64,000 nt of DNA from Hyphomicrobium_B sp001006785 (GCF_001006785.1 NZ_CDHO01000001.1:248001-312000), one strand, 5' to 3'. Shown: positions 42,550 through 52,000, counted from the stretch's first letter. Numbers and translations: made by a program. The notes: generated from the letters alone by a model not told the origin.

Positions 42550-42595
42550 CGCGACGGGCGCCGGAGACCTCTTCCCCAGCCCTTAACCCGTCACG
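42550..42595 (-). ncRNA. structured 5' leader element, copy 2 (ardC)
   Basis: Same architecture as the leader at 41442-41487: outer stem CGTGACGGG/CCCGTCGCG (plus-strand 42587-42595 and 42550-42558), inner hairpin GGGGA-AGAGG-TCTCC (42563-42577), and GGAGA Shine-Dalgarno immediately after. The inner arms differ from copy 1 but still pair (one G-U). The loop AGAGG and flanks GGGTTWAGG and GGCG are conserved. It ends 10 bases before the ardC start codon. Confidence 0.6.
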
Positions 42596-42706
42596 GAAAA
42601 CCCGTCCGAACTCTCACTCTCAGGGGGCGTTGCGGGGCAGGCTGTGCAGAAACTCAGCGAGGACTCGATGCGGCCGCGATGACGCAAACCGAATAGAGCG
42701 GGGTTC

Positions 42707-44128
42707 TCAGCCCCGCGACATCAGCGCTCCGGTTCCGAAGGCGTTCGAAGCGCGGATAATGTTGAATGCCAGGACCGAGAGGGCAGCTTCGGCTTTCACC
42801 CGCCGCAAACCGCGGGTCAGGAAGCGACCTCCGCCAGACATTCGCTTGATGGTGCCGAAGGGATGCTCGACCGTGCAGCGCCGGATCGTCATAAGATCAG
42901 GTTTCTCCTGAACCCGACGTTCCATCCGATCGAGCGCGCCCTGATCCACGAGCCTGTGAATGGTGCGCTGATATCCCGGCGTACACTGCTGTTTGATCTG
43001 GCAAGTCTGGCAGGCGGGCGTTCTGTAACGGATCGCCCGATTTCGGGTATGCTTGCCCTTGGGATACATGGTTTCACCAGCAGGGCAGCGGATCGTGTCG
43101 GTCTGCTCGTCATGGACGAATTGCACGGGGCGGAAGTATTGCGCGCTCATGGCCCCGCGCTTGATCGGCGCTGCCACGCGGACGCCGTCCTGTTCGCAAC
43201 GCGCGACTTCCTGCGCGTTCGAGTAGCCTCCGTCCGCCAGCACTTCGAGCTGGTCGACGTCGAGCACTTCTTTTGCCGCTATCGCCATTGGATGCAGCAA
43301 CTGGCTGTCGTTGGCTTCGTTGGCGACATCGTTGTGAATGATCAGCCCGCTTTCGATATCGACGACACTCTGGAGATTATAGGCCGGGAACTTCGGCGCC
43401 CGGCCATATCCCATTGGTCGTGCATCCGGCTCTCCGAAGACCACGACGTTGGTATCATGCTCAGCAAGTTCGGCCTGCCGCTTTTCCAAGCGCTGCTTAC
43501 GGCGTTCGAGTGACGCGATCGCGCTGGCAAACGCCGCGCGATTGACCGTCTGATCGCGCGCGCGCTCCGAGTGTTGATCTGCTATGTTGAGGCGGTCGAG
43601 ATAGTAGGCGATTTCTGTTTCGGTATGAGCGATGTCGCGTGCCAGACGATCCGCTCCTGCAATATTCTTCGCGCTGGCAACCGCCCGCATCTTTGTTCCG
43701 TCCAGCGCCACCTTGCCAGGAGTGACCAAGCCGTTCTCGCGACAGAAGCTGATGAATGCGGCTCCCGTGCGGATGATCGCTTCGGGGTTGTCGTGCCGGA
43801 ACGCCGCAATGGTCCGATAGTCCGGGGTCATGCGCCGCATCAGCCAGATGGCCTCCAGATCGCGCTGGCAGGCGCGCTCCAATTGTCGCGATGAACGCAA
43901 CTGGTTCAGGTAGCCCCAGATGTAGAGCCGCAGCATGTCGCCGGGGTGATAGCCAGGTCGTCCTGTCGGGGCAGAGACGGTGCGCTCGAAGCCGAGCGCC
44001 GTGAGATCGAGGGTTTCGACGAAGGCATCAATGACGCGGACGAGAGAGTCCTGCGACACGTAATCTTCAACACAGGCGGGCAGCAGTAACGGCTGGCTCC
44101 GGTCATATCCCTCAATAAAGCGTCCCAT
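42707..44128 (-). CDS. IS1182-family transposase
   Basis: 473 residues from MGRFIEGYDRSQPLLLPACVEDYVSQDSLVRVIDAFVETLDLTALGF at 44128; a longer frame adds 26 residues. The DDE transposase is recognisable: YIWGYLNQLRSSRQLERACQRDLEAIWLMRRMTPDYRTIAAFRHDN, then VALDGTKMRAVAS (first Asp), VLADGGYSNAQEV (second Asp) and the C-terminal RRCTVEHPFGTIKRMSGGGRFLTRGLRRVKAEAALSVLAFNIIR (Glu). It appears intact. No inverted repeat in the expected place was found on its right; the matching repeat lies only after chrA. Confidence 0.9.
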   Translation of the reverse strand: MGRFIEGYDRSQPLLLPACVEDYVSQDSLVRVIDAFVETLDLTALGFERTVSAPTGRPGYHPGDMLRLYIWGYLNQLRSSRQLERACQRDLEAIWLMRRMTPDYRTIAAFRHDNPEAIIRTGAAFISFCRENGLVTPGKVALDGTKMRAVASAKNIAGADRLARDIAHTETEIAYYLDRLNIADQHSERARDQTVNRAAFASAIASLERRKQRLEKRQAELAEHDTNVVVFGEPDARPMGYGRAPKFPAYNLQSVVDIESGLIIHNDVANEANDSQLLHPMAIAAKEVLDVDQLEVLADGGYSNAQEVARCEQDGVRVAAPIKRGAMSAQYFRPVQFVHDEQTDTIRCPAGETMYPKGKHTRNRAIRYRTPACQTCQIKQQCTPGYQRTIHRLVDQGALDRMERRVQEKPDLMTIRRCTVEHPFGTIKRMSGGGRFLTRGLRRVKAEAALSVLAFNIIRASNAFGTGALMSRG

Positions 44129-44311
44129 CGTGCCCCCGTCCCGCAAATAATTAAGTGTACCATCCGCAGGTGAATAACCCCAGTAAATGCTTGGCAATAC
44201 GAGCAATATCTACTGAGCGCGCTTGGGCTTCCCGTCCTCACTGTTCGGCGGCGCTGTCCAGCTACCCGACCAGGTGGAAACTTCGGATCGTCCCTGTCTA
44301 GACTCTCGCCA

Positions 44312-44335
44312 ATATGTCGATTATTCTCGACATAT
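44312..44335. promoter_or_regulatory. ArsR operator overlapping the arsR start
   Basis: A perfect 9-bp inverted repeat, ATATGTCGA (44312-44320) and TCGACATAT (44327-44335), is separated by six bases (TTATTC). The right arm overlaps the first two bases of the arsR start codon. The symmetry and place are as expected for an ArsR-family operator. There is no room for a usual leader if the promoter also lies here, so arsR may be leaderless or start slightly later. The stretch 44182-44311 shows no other feature. Confidence 0.65.
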
Positions 44336-44705
44336 GGAATCAGATAATGCCATCCTCGCTTTCGCCGCGCTCGCGCAACCGACCCGACTCGACGTGTTCC
44401 GTCTACTGATGGAGCATGAGCCGGACGGGTTGCCCGCAGGCGAGATCGCCCGCAGGTTAGATGTCCCCCACAATACGATGTCCACACATCTGGCGACGCT
44501 GACGCGCGCCAGCCTGATAGAGGCGGAGCGGCATAGCCGGTCGATCATTTATCGGGCAAGGCTCGACGCCGTTCGCGCGCTTGCCAGCTTTCTCGTCAAG
44601 GATTGCTGCGGCGGCCGACCCGAGATCTGCGCGCCGCTGATCGCCGATTTTTCCCCTTGCTGCTCACCGCAAACCCTCACCGCAAAGGAGGCCACTCATG
44701 ACTGA
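44334..44705 (+). CDS. arsR: ArsR-family arsenite-responsive repressor
   Basis: 123 residues from MESDNAILAFAALAQPTRLDVFRLLMEHEPDGLPAGEIARRLDVPHNTMSTHLATLTRASLIEAERHSRSIIYRA, a complete winged-helix ArsR domain. The ELCVCDL metal site of E. coli ArsR is missing; instead Cys clusters stand at the C-terminus (KDCCGGRPEICAP and FSPCCSP), similar in layout to the Acidithiobacillus ferrooxidans ArsR site. Arsenite binding should release it from the operator at 44312-44335. It overlaps arsC by 8 bases. Confidence 0.9.
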   Translation: MESDNAILAFAALAQPTRLDVFRLLMEHEPDGLPAGEIARRLDVPHNTMSTHLATLTRASLIEAERHSRSIIYRARLDAVRALASFLVKDCCGGRPEICAPLIADFSPCCSPQTLTAKEATHD

Positions 44706-45225
44706 CCGCATCTTCAACGTCCTGTTCCTCTGCACCGGCAATTCGGCGCGCTCAATCCTCGCGGAAAGCATCCTGGACAAGGATGGCGAAGGCCGATTTC
44801 GTGCATTCTCTGCCGGGTCGCAACCCAAGGGCGCGGTCAATCCCTTCGCGCTGAAGGTGCTGAAGAGCTTCGACTACCCCTCTGAAGGCTTCCGCTCGAA
44901 GGGTTGGGAAGAGTTTGCTGGGCCTGATGCGCCTGTTATGGATTTCGTGTTCACCGTCTGCGACAACGCCGCCGGCGAAACCTGCCCTGTCTGGCCTGGC
45001 CAGCCGATGACAGCTCATTGGGGCATCGAAGACCCTGCCGCCGTCGATGGGCCGGATATCCAGAAGGAAGTCTCCTTCGCTGCGGCCTTCCGCTACATGA
45101 AGAACCGCATCTCGGCGTTCACGTCCCTGCCGGTTGCTAGTCTCGACAAGGCGTCGCTGCGCACGAAGCTGACCGAGATCGGCCAATCAGATGGCGCGTC
45201 GTCTCCCAGAAACAGCGCGGCGTGA
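44698..45225 (+). CDS. arsC: arsenate reductase, low-molecular-weight phosphatase type
   Basis: 175 residues, with an AAAGGAGG site. The P-loop CTGNSARS near the N-terminus is the catalytic motif of the LMW tyrosine phosphatase fold. The family region VFTVCDNAAGETCPVWPGQPMTAHWGIEDPAA identifies the ArsC branch, which reduces arsenate to arsenite. Length is slightly above the usual 130-140 because of a C-terminal tail. Overlaps arsR and is followed nine bases later by a second, unrelated type of arsenate reductase. Confidence 0.9.
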   Translation: MTDRIFNVLFLCTGNSARSILAESILDKDGEGRFRAFSAGSQPKGAVNPFALKVLKSFDYPSEGFRSKGWEEFAGPDAPVMDFVFTVCDNAAGETCPVWPGQPMTAHWGIEDPAAVDGPDIQKEVSFAAAFRYMKNRISAFTSLPVASLDKASLRTKLTEIGQSDGASSPRNSAA

Positions 45226-45233
45226 GGCAAGCC

Positions 45234-45659
45234 ATGGATGTCATCATCTATCACAACCCGGATTGCGGGACTTCGCGCAATACCTTGGCGATGATCCGCA
45301 ATGCGGGCGTCGAGCCGCATGTCATCGAATATCTGAAGACGCCGCCATCTCGGGACATGCTGACTCGGCTTATCGCGCGCATGGGTATATCTGCGCGAGA
45401 GCTGCTCCGTGAGAAAGGCACGCCTTATGCCGAACGTGGCCTTGGCGACCCGGCTCTGAGCGAGGCGCAATTGCTCGATGCCATGATGGCGCATCCTATC
45501 CTGATCAACCGACCCATCGTCGTCAGCCCTAAGGGCGTCCGGCTCTGCCGACCGTCCGAGGACGTGCTCGACCTGCTGCCGCCGCAACGCGGCGCGTTCG
45601 TCAAGGAAGACGGCGAGCGCGTGGTGGACGAACACGGCCGTCGCGTCGCAAGGGCCTGA
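45234..45659 (+). CDS. arsC: arsenate reductase, glutaredoxin-dependent (ArsC/Spx fold)
   Basis: 141 residues from MDVIIYHNPDCGTSRNTLAMIRNAG at 45234; a GTG at 45222 overlapping the previous stop is an alternative start. The catalytic Cys in NPDCGTSRNT and the arginines of the C-terminal part (INRPIVVSPKGVRLCRPSEDVLDLL) match the E. coli plasmid-type ArsC, which uses glutathione and glutaredoxin. Having both ArsC types side by side gives two reductant routes. Confidence 0.9.
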   Translation: MDVIIYHNPDCGTSRNTLAMIRNAGVEPHVIEYLKTPPSRDMLTRLIARMGISARELLREKGTPYAERGLGDPALSEAQLLDAMMAHPILINRPIVVSPKGVRLCRPSEDVLDLLPPQRGAFVKEDGERVVDEHGRRVARA

Positions 45660-45668
45660 GAGAATTGC

Positions 45669-46724
45669 ATGTCCACCTTTGAACGCTACCTGACCCTCTG
45701 GGTCGCGCTGTGCATTGTCGTCGGCATCGCGCTCGGCCATTTTCTGCCGGGCGCATTTCATGCCATCGGCACGATGGAAATTGCCAAGGTCAACCTGCCG
45801 GTGGCGGTACTGATCTGGCTGATGGTCATCCCTATGCTGCTCAAGATCGACTTCGCTGCGCTTGGTGAGGTCGGCCGCCACTGGCGCGGCATCGGCGTAA
45901 CGCTGTTCATCAACTGGGCGGTAAAACCGTTCTCGATGGCGCTACTGGGCTGGTTGTTCATCGGCTGGCTGTTCCGGCCCTATCTACCTGCCGACCAGAT
46001 CGACAGTTACATTGCCGGCCTCATCATCCTTGCAGCCGCGCCATGCACGGCCATGGTGTTTGTCTGGTCGAACCTGACCAAGGGTGAACCGCATTTCACA
46101 TTGAGCCAGGTCGCCCTCAACGACGCGATCATGGTCGTCGCCTTTGCGCCGATTGTCGGCCTGCTGCTGGGCCTGTCAGCCATCACCGTGCCGTGGGGCA
46201 CGCTGGTCCTGTCGGTCATCCTTTATATCGTCATTCCCGTCATCATCGCGCAGATCATCCGTCGCCGGATGCTGACAAGTGGCGGGCAGGCAGCGCTTGA
46301 CCGGCTGCTTTCAAAGCTCGGCCCGGCTTCTCTCGTCGCTTTGCTGGCGACGCTTGTTTTGCTGTTCGGATTTCAGGGCGAGCAGATCATCGCGCAGCCG
46401 GCCATCATCGGCCTGCTGGCAGTGCCGATCCTGATTCAGGTCTATTTCAACTCCGGCCTTGCCTATCTGCTCAACCGGCTTGCCGGCGAACAACATTGCG
46501 TTGCCGGTCCCTCGGCGCTGATCGGCGCGTCAAATTTCTTCGAACTGGCGGTTGCCGCCGCCATCAGCCTGTTCGGTTTTCACTCGGGTGCGGCGCTCGC
46601 CACCGTTGTCGGGGTGCTGATCGAAGTGCCGGTGATGCTCTCGGTCGTCTGGATCGTGAACCGCTCCAAAGGCTGGTATGAGCGTGGCGGCAAGGTGTCC
46701 GAACTCGCGAAAGAGCAGCGTTGA
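45669..46724 (+). CDS. acr3: Acr3-type arsenite efflux transporter
   Basis: 351 residues with ten hydrophobic segments. Family signatures include MVIPMLLKIDFAALGEVGRHWRGIGVTLFINWAVKPFSMALLGWLF, AAPCTAMVFVWSNLTKGEPHFTLSQVALNDAIM (with the conserved Cys essential for arsenite transport) and GASNFFELAVAAAISLFG. It exports arsenite by antiport across the inner membrane. The stop overlaps the arsH ATG by one base. Confidence 0.95.
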   Translation: MSTFERYLTLWVALCIVVGIALGHFLPGAFHAIGTMEIAKVNLPVAVLIWLMVIPMLLKIDFAALGEVGRHWRGIGVTLFINWAVKPFSMALLGWLFIGWLFRPYLPADQIDSYIAGLIILAAAPCTAMVFVWSNLTKGEPHFTLSQVALNDAIMVVAFAPIVGLLLGLSAITVPWGTLVLSVILYIVIPVIIAQIIRRRMLTSGGQAALDRLLSKLGPASLVALLATLVLLFGFQGEQIIAQPAIIGLLAVPILIQVYFNSGLAYLLNRLAGEQHCVAGPSALIGASNFFELAVAAAISLFGFHSGAALATVVGVLIEVPVMLSVVWIVNRSKGWYERGGKVSELAKEQR

Positions 46725-47440
46725 TGCCGGACGATCTTCCCAATCTTGATGCCGGCTGCGTTGATACTCCCAGCCTTGATCGGCTGCGCGTAACCGACCC
46801 TTCTACCCATCCGCCGCGTATCCTGCTGCTTTATGGCTCGCTCCGCGAGCGATCCTACAGCCGTTTCCTGACATTCGAGGCCGAGCGTCTGCTGAAACAC
46901 TTTGGCGCGGAAACACGCATCTTCGATCCGCATGGCCTGCCATTGCCGGACGGCGCCGAGGTCAGGCATCCGAAAGTGCAGGAACTGCGAGAGCTCTCGC
47001 TCTGGTCGGAAGGCCAGGTCTGGACCAGCCCGGAGCGGCACGGCGCAATGAGCGCGGTGATGAAGGCGCAGATCGACTGGATTCCCCTTTCGGTCGGCGC
47101 GGTAAGGCCAACGCAGGGCCGGACACTCGCGGTGATGCAGGTCTCCGGCGGCTCGCAGAGCTTCAACGCCGTCAACCAGATGCGTGTGCTCGGCCGCTGG
47201 ATGCGCATGGTGACGATCCCCAACCAGTCCTCCGTCGCCAAGGCCTTTCAGGAGTTCGACGATGCGGGCCGGATGAAACCGTCCTCCTATTATGATCGAG
47301 TGGTCGACGTAATGGAGGAACTGATGAAGTTTACGCTTCTGACGCGCGACGTCTCACCCTACCTGACCGACCGCTATTCCGAGCGCAAGGAGAGCGGCGA
47401 GGCCCTGATGCAGCGGGTCAATCTGACGGCTGCAACCTGA
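46724..47440 (+). CDS. arsH: ArsH, NADPH-dependent FMN reductase/organoarsenical oxidase
   Basis: 238 residues from the ATG at 46724 (TGATG junction with acr3). Flavodoxin-like fold with the FMN/phosphate-binding motif LLLYGSLRERSYSR, then FDPHGLPLPDGAEVRHPKVQELRELSLWSEGQVWTSPERHGAMSAVMKAQIDWIPL and MQVSGGSQSFNAVNQMRVLGRWMRM. ArsH oxidises trivalent organoarsenicals to the less toxic pentavalent form. It is the final gene of the ars operon. Confidence 0.93.
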   Translation: MPDDLPNLDAGCVDTPSLDRLRVTDPSTHPPRILLLYGSLRERSYSRFLTFEAERLLKHFGAETRIFDPHGLPLPDGAEVRHPKVQELRELSLWSEGQVWTSPERHGAMSAVMKAQIDWIPLSVGAVRPTQGRTLAVMQVSGGSQSFNAVNQMRVLGRWMRMVTIPNQSSVAKAFQEFDDAGRMKPSSYYDRVVDVMEELMKFTLLTRDVSPYLTDRYSERKESGEALMQRVNLTAAT

Positions 47441-47506
47441 GATTCTATTCCGCGCCGATCGCACGTCATCGCTCGCAAGAATGCCCCAACCAACGAGGTC
47501 CCTTGA

Positions 47507-48706
47507 ATGGATCATAGCCCGCAACAGTCGCAAGGAAGCGTCTCCGAGGTATTCCGCGCATTCCTGAAGCTAGGGCTCACCTCCTTCGGTGGACCGATCG
47601 CACATCTGGGCTATTTCCGGGACGAGCTGGTGACGCGGCGAAAATGGATGAGCGAAAGCGCATATGCCGATTTGGTGGCACTGTGCCAGTTCCTGCCCGG
47701 TCCGGCTTCCAGCCAGGTCGGCTTTGCTCTTGGTCTGACGCGGGCGGGATGGCTCGGCGCGTTCGCAGCTTTCCTCGCCTTCACCCTGCCATCGGCCATG
47801 ATCCTTCTTGCGCTTGCCATGACGGCTACGCGGCTGGAAAGCCCGTTAGCGCTTGGCGTCCTACATGGTCTCAAGATCGTCGCCGTCGCCATCGTGGCGC
47901 AAGCCGTGTGGGGCATGGCAAAAAACCTGTGCCCCGATAAGGAGCGCGCCACGATCGCGGTCGTGGCCGTGCTTCTGCTTGCCTGGGCGCCGGGAGCGAT
48001 CGGGATGATGGCGGCCATACTGCTGGGCGCACTTGCCGGGCTGGCTCTTGGCAAAGGACAGGTCACGATTGGCGAGCATCCGCCTGTGCCGGTTTCACGC
48101 AAAGCCGGACTGATGGCCTTCGCGCTGTTCGTCGCCCTACTGATTGGCCTGCCGGTCCTAGCGGGGCAAGCGCAAGGATGGGCGCTGGCGGACAGCTTCT
48201 TTCGTGCCGGCTCGCTTGTCTTTGGTGGCGGACATGTCGTGTTGCCGCTGTTACAGGCTGAAACTGTCACGCCAGGATGGGTGTCCGATGATGCCTTCCT
48301 TGCGGGTTATGGCGCAGCGCAGGCGGTCCCCGGACCGCTCTTTACCTTTGCCGCCTGGCTCGGAGCGGTCATGGGACCGGCGCCGAACGGCGTGGCCGGC
48401 GCGACGATCGCTCTTGTCGCACTTTTCCTGCCGGGCTTCCTGATCCTGATCGGGGCGTTGCCCTTCTGGGATCAACTGCGCCGTAAGACGTGGGCGCAGT
48501 CGGCCATGCAGGGCGCCAATGCCGCAGTCGTCGGAATCCTCGGCGCTGCGCTTTATTCGCCTGTCTTCACCAGCGCGATCGGAGGCATGCCGGATTTCGC
48601 ACTGGCCTTGATTTGTTTCGTGGCGCTGATGGCCTGGAAAGCTCCGCCATGGGTCGTCGTGTTGCTGGCGGCCGTGGGTGGAGCTGCGCTTAGCCTGTTG
48701 ATGTAA
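47507..48706 (+). CDS. chrA: ChrA-type chromate efflux transporter
   Basis: 399 residues. Two homologous halves of the CHR family are visible: FLKLGLTSFGGPIAHLGYFRDELVTRRKWMSESAYADLVALCQFLPGPASSQVGFALG, and FFRAGSLVFGGGHVVLPLLQAETVTPGWVSDDAFLAGYGAAQAVPGPLFTFAAWLG. These motifs are diagnostic. The protein has 10-12 membrane helices and exports chromate. It starts 66 bases after arsH with a GAGG site; it may share the ars promoter. There is no chrB in sight. Confidence 0.95.
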   Translation: MDHSPQQSQGSVSEVFRAFLKLGLTSFGGPIAHLGYFRDELVTRRKWMSESAYADLVALCQFLPGPASSQVGFALGLTRAGWLGAFAAFLAFTLPSAMILLALAMTATRLESPLALGVLHGLKIVAVAIVAQAVWGMAKNLCPDKERATIAVVAVLLLAWAPGAIGMMAAILLGALAGLALGKGQVTIGEHPPVPVSRKAGLMAFALFVALLIGLPVLAGQAQGWALADSFFRAGSLVFGGGHVVLPLLQAETVTPGWVSDDAFLAGYGAAQAVPGPLFTFAAWLGAVMGPAPNGVAGATIALVALFLPGFLILIGALPFWDQLRRKTWAQSAMQGANAAVVGILGAALYSPVFTSAIGGMPDFALALICFVALMAWKAPPWVVVLLAAVGGAALSLLM

Positions 48707-49089
48707 GGCGGTTTCGAAAGCTATCGGGCTCACTCTGTCAAACCCGAGGTAGCACGATGCTGAATTGTGTCGCGCCACGCCAACGCTAGCCGGCGAGATC
48801 CAAGCCCAGCGACATCAGGGAGAGTTTCTGCACAGCCTGGGGGTGTCCCCGCAGAAGGGGTCGGCCGAGACCGTGGGCTCGGCCGCAGGGGAAGGCTTTC
48901 CCCTCCCGGGCTCCCAGATTGCGGCCACATTTCCCATTAGCGGGCCATTCACTTCCAAACGGCGGGGATTCGGAGCTGGAGGCAGTTCGGCGACGCCGGT
49001 CTTCGAGTCTTGTCGTCAGCCACGGAACCGGAGGGTCTCGACGAACAGCGTGAACGCAGCGGACGCGAAGGGCTTCATCATTCGCCCTC
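48707..49089. other. 383-bp gap containing the right inverted repeat
   Basis: It holds the 18-bp inverted repeat copy at 48822-48839, with several GC-rich short palindromes around 48840-48900. Frames on both strands are short and of low-complexity composition. On the minus strand a short open frame (MKPFASAAFTLFVETLRFRG, ending near 49019) has an AGGAGGG site and might be a tiny peptide or a gene remnant. No gene is called. Confidence 0.4.
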
Positions 49090-52000
49090 CTACACATTCC
49101 AAAGGTCATCCGGGCCGAGATAGACGAGATCGAGTTGTCCACCTTGTGCCGCGACTGTGGCCCGTAGAAGCCCACGGCGACCTGCGTTCAATGTGTAAGG
49201 GAGGACGCCATGTGACAATCCTTCGGGGGACAGGACGAGAGGCTGGCCATTCCAGTGATACAGGGAAACCGGTGATCCTGGAGGCGGCGGCAACGTGGTC
49301 CAGTCTACATTCGCCAAGTAGGTTCGCTCCGACCAAGTCTGGCTGGCGCCTGGAGCGAACTCCTGCTCGAAATCGAGCCAAAGGCTTCGTGTTTCGGGCG
49401 TTGGCCAGTCCGGCTGGTCGACAAAAGCGGCCACTTCAGGCGAGCGGAGCCAAATTCTCAAGTCGTGCCCGGTCTCGAATGTCGCCCCGGTGTCATTTAC
49501 GGCTTTGATAGCGGCGAGGCGCGAGTTGAATCCAGCTTGTATCAGGATCGAGGCCGACCGGTTCATGGTGCCGGTTTCGACCGCCGAAAGTGCTAGACCA
49601 AGCTCATGATCTTCTAACGTGGCAACCGCGCCGAGACCGCCAACGACATCGCCATTTGCGGCCGCTCGAACGCGTAGCGCCTCCATGGCCCACGGCAGCC
49701 GGTAAACAAGGCCATCTTCGATGAACCGCAAGCCGTCACCATCGCCATTGGCGACCAAGGCAGCCAGAGGCTCTCCGCGAAGCCAAAAGCGCAGAATGTC
49801 CCGCCAATTGCCGGGTAGCGGATCCGGCGAGAAGGGATGGAAAGGGAATACACGCTCGGCAATGCCGGTGATCGCAGCGATCGCCACATCGCTATCCCCA
49901 ATGAGCAAAGCGCCGTTCGCCTCAACAAGCAACTGATTGGCCTCCGGTGCCACGGCATCCAGAGCTTGGCCTGCTGCCAAGCCAAGGCCCGCAAGGAAGT
50001 AGCCCTTGCGCTTCGCTGGGGTGGAGTTGGCCCAGATATACCGACTTCGGGTCAGCAGCGTGGACTTAAAAGCGGTGCGAGCTTCGTTCGATGTTCGCAG
50101 AAGCCGTCGCTGCCATAAAGATGATTGTAGGATCGCGTCGAGCGTCGCCTCGATGTCGGCATCCGGCACATCTTCTTCGCCAATGAGGCTGAGGATTGCG
50201 GTGTCGAGCGTCGCGAGGTGCGTTTCCCATTGCTTCCGCGCGTCATCCCGGTCTTTAGGCTTTTCCCCCGGCACCTCTGGAAAGTTCCAAGCAGCCGCGT
50301 TGTTGACGACGTACTCCGTCAGATGATTGAGGTCGCCGCCGACGATTTTGTGCATGCGCAGGAGAAGGGCCGCGAGCAATTGGATCAGGCCGCTTTCCAT
50401 CTCTCGCGCGCCCGGGTCTCCAATTAGCTGGACCCATTCGTTATGTTTTTTGCTCCGTCGATCCTCGAAGATCGGGAAAAGGACAAGGCCTTCGACGTCG
50501 ATATAGGCTCGGCCGGCGCGCCCAACGACATTCTTGAACTCCGAGACCTTGATCATCTCGCCGTTGCGATAAAGCGAGTGCATGACGACAGCGGTGGCCG
50601 ACAGGTTCAGCCCTTGGGCAAGGGTCGGCGACGAGATCGTGACTTTGAGGATGCCGTCGCGAAGGAGACGCTCGACTTCCTTCCGGTAGGCGGTGGGCAG
50701 AGCGCCGTGATGGAGCGCAACGCCGAGCCGGAGGCATTTCAAAATATCGCTATTTGGGCCTAGCCATTCCTCTCCCAAAGCGATGGCCGTCTGGAGCACC
50801 GCAGGGTCCACTTCTAGGAGCGACGGCAGCGCGCCGCGTTCGTGCAAATCGACGATGACCTCGGCGTATGGCTCCACGCTCCGGCGTTGCGGGCAATAGA
50901 TGAGAACCGTTTGCCGGTCTTCGACCAGGCGCCAAGCCGTGGCGAGGCAAAGCTCTCGTTGGTCGCAGGGGAATATCTTCGTTCGCTTCCTTTTTGGTTT
51001 GACGAAAAGCTGCGGAATGAAGCCAGTAAAGAACCGAGGCACGAACGGGCGTTCGCCGTCGACACGGAGGTTCAGGCGTGCATTCGGGCTATTCCAACTG
51101 ACTTCTCCGAAACGGAGACGCGTTGGGCGCCAATCGTTTTTGACAGGCCCGCCAGCCTGATCGCGGCGCAGCCATGCGGAGAAATCCTCCAGCTGATCTC
51201 CATCTGGGAGGATTGCCGAGAGGCACACGATCCGACGCTGATCGGCGTCAGGTCGGCGAAGCAAGCGCTGAATTTGGACTTCGTAACGAACTTCACGTTC
51301 GCCTGGGCCGATCATATGGCCCTCGTCGAAAATCAGAAGACCGACATCGTCGAGCAGTGAAGGATCATTGCGAAGCGCGAAATCGATCTTCTCCGGTGTG
51401 GCGACCACGATGTCGCGTTCCCGAATAGCGTCTTCATCGAAGCCGGAGACGCCGATGCTCCCATAAAGGGCCGAAATTGTCTTACCGAGTGGCTCAAAGG
51501 TACGTTGGAGGTTCGCTTCCGTCTGGGCTGAGAGAGCCCTTAGCGGTGTCACAAACATGACCCTCCGGCCCCCTGCAAGGCACCGAAGAATGCATAGCTC
51601 CGCGACACGTGTTTTGCCGGCGCTGGTCGGCAGTGAGACGACGAGATTATCGGACTGATTGACGGCGCGAGCCGCCGCCTCGATCTGCGATGGCCAGAGG
51701 TCGATTTCAGCCTTTGGCCGGGCGCCAAGAGAGGCGATGAAAAGTGATCGCAAGCCGAGCCAGTCGGCAGCGGCACCGCCTGTGGGAATCAAGGGGATCT
51801 TTTCATGAAACGTATTGGACCAGAGATCGGACAGAAGATGGATCGCGATGCGATGAGCCCACCATTGCGGAAGCAGGTTGAGCTCTGCACAGATGGCGAG
51901 GCTTTCCCGTAGGCGTCCGATCGCCTGATCGACCAAGGCACGTTCGCCCCGGTCGAGCGCCAAAAGGAAGATCGAGATAGCGCCGAAGAAGTTGTCGGTG

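Larger units (their letters stand above)
42638..48839. mobile_element. resistance unit bounded by 18-bp inverted repeats (candidate transposon)
   Basis: CAGGCTGTGCAGAAACTC at 42638-42655 is repeated perfectly in inverted orientation at 48822-48839. Both copies are flanked on their outer side by GGGG (42634-42637 and 48840-48843), which could be a 4-bp target duplication but is too simple a sequence to be decisive. Between them lie an IS1182-type transposase gene, the ars operon and chrA. The unit interrupts the otherwise minus-strand ICE backbone. An IS whose ends have captured passenger genes fits; two separate relics of the same IS end is the alternative. Confidence 0.5.

Noticed and set aside
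42700..44181. GGGGTT-type imperfect inverted repeats as ends of the IS1182 element
   Set aside because: Only about half of 18 positions match and the left copy would lie 7 bp after the transposase stop with no target duplication; the 18-bp perfect repeats at 42638 and 48822 are stronger.
48765..49508. 247-residue plus-strand frame running into the 3' end of hamB
   Set aside because: Its second half is antisense to hamB, composition is Arg/Ser/Gly-rich and no family is recognisable.
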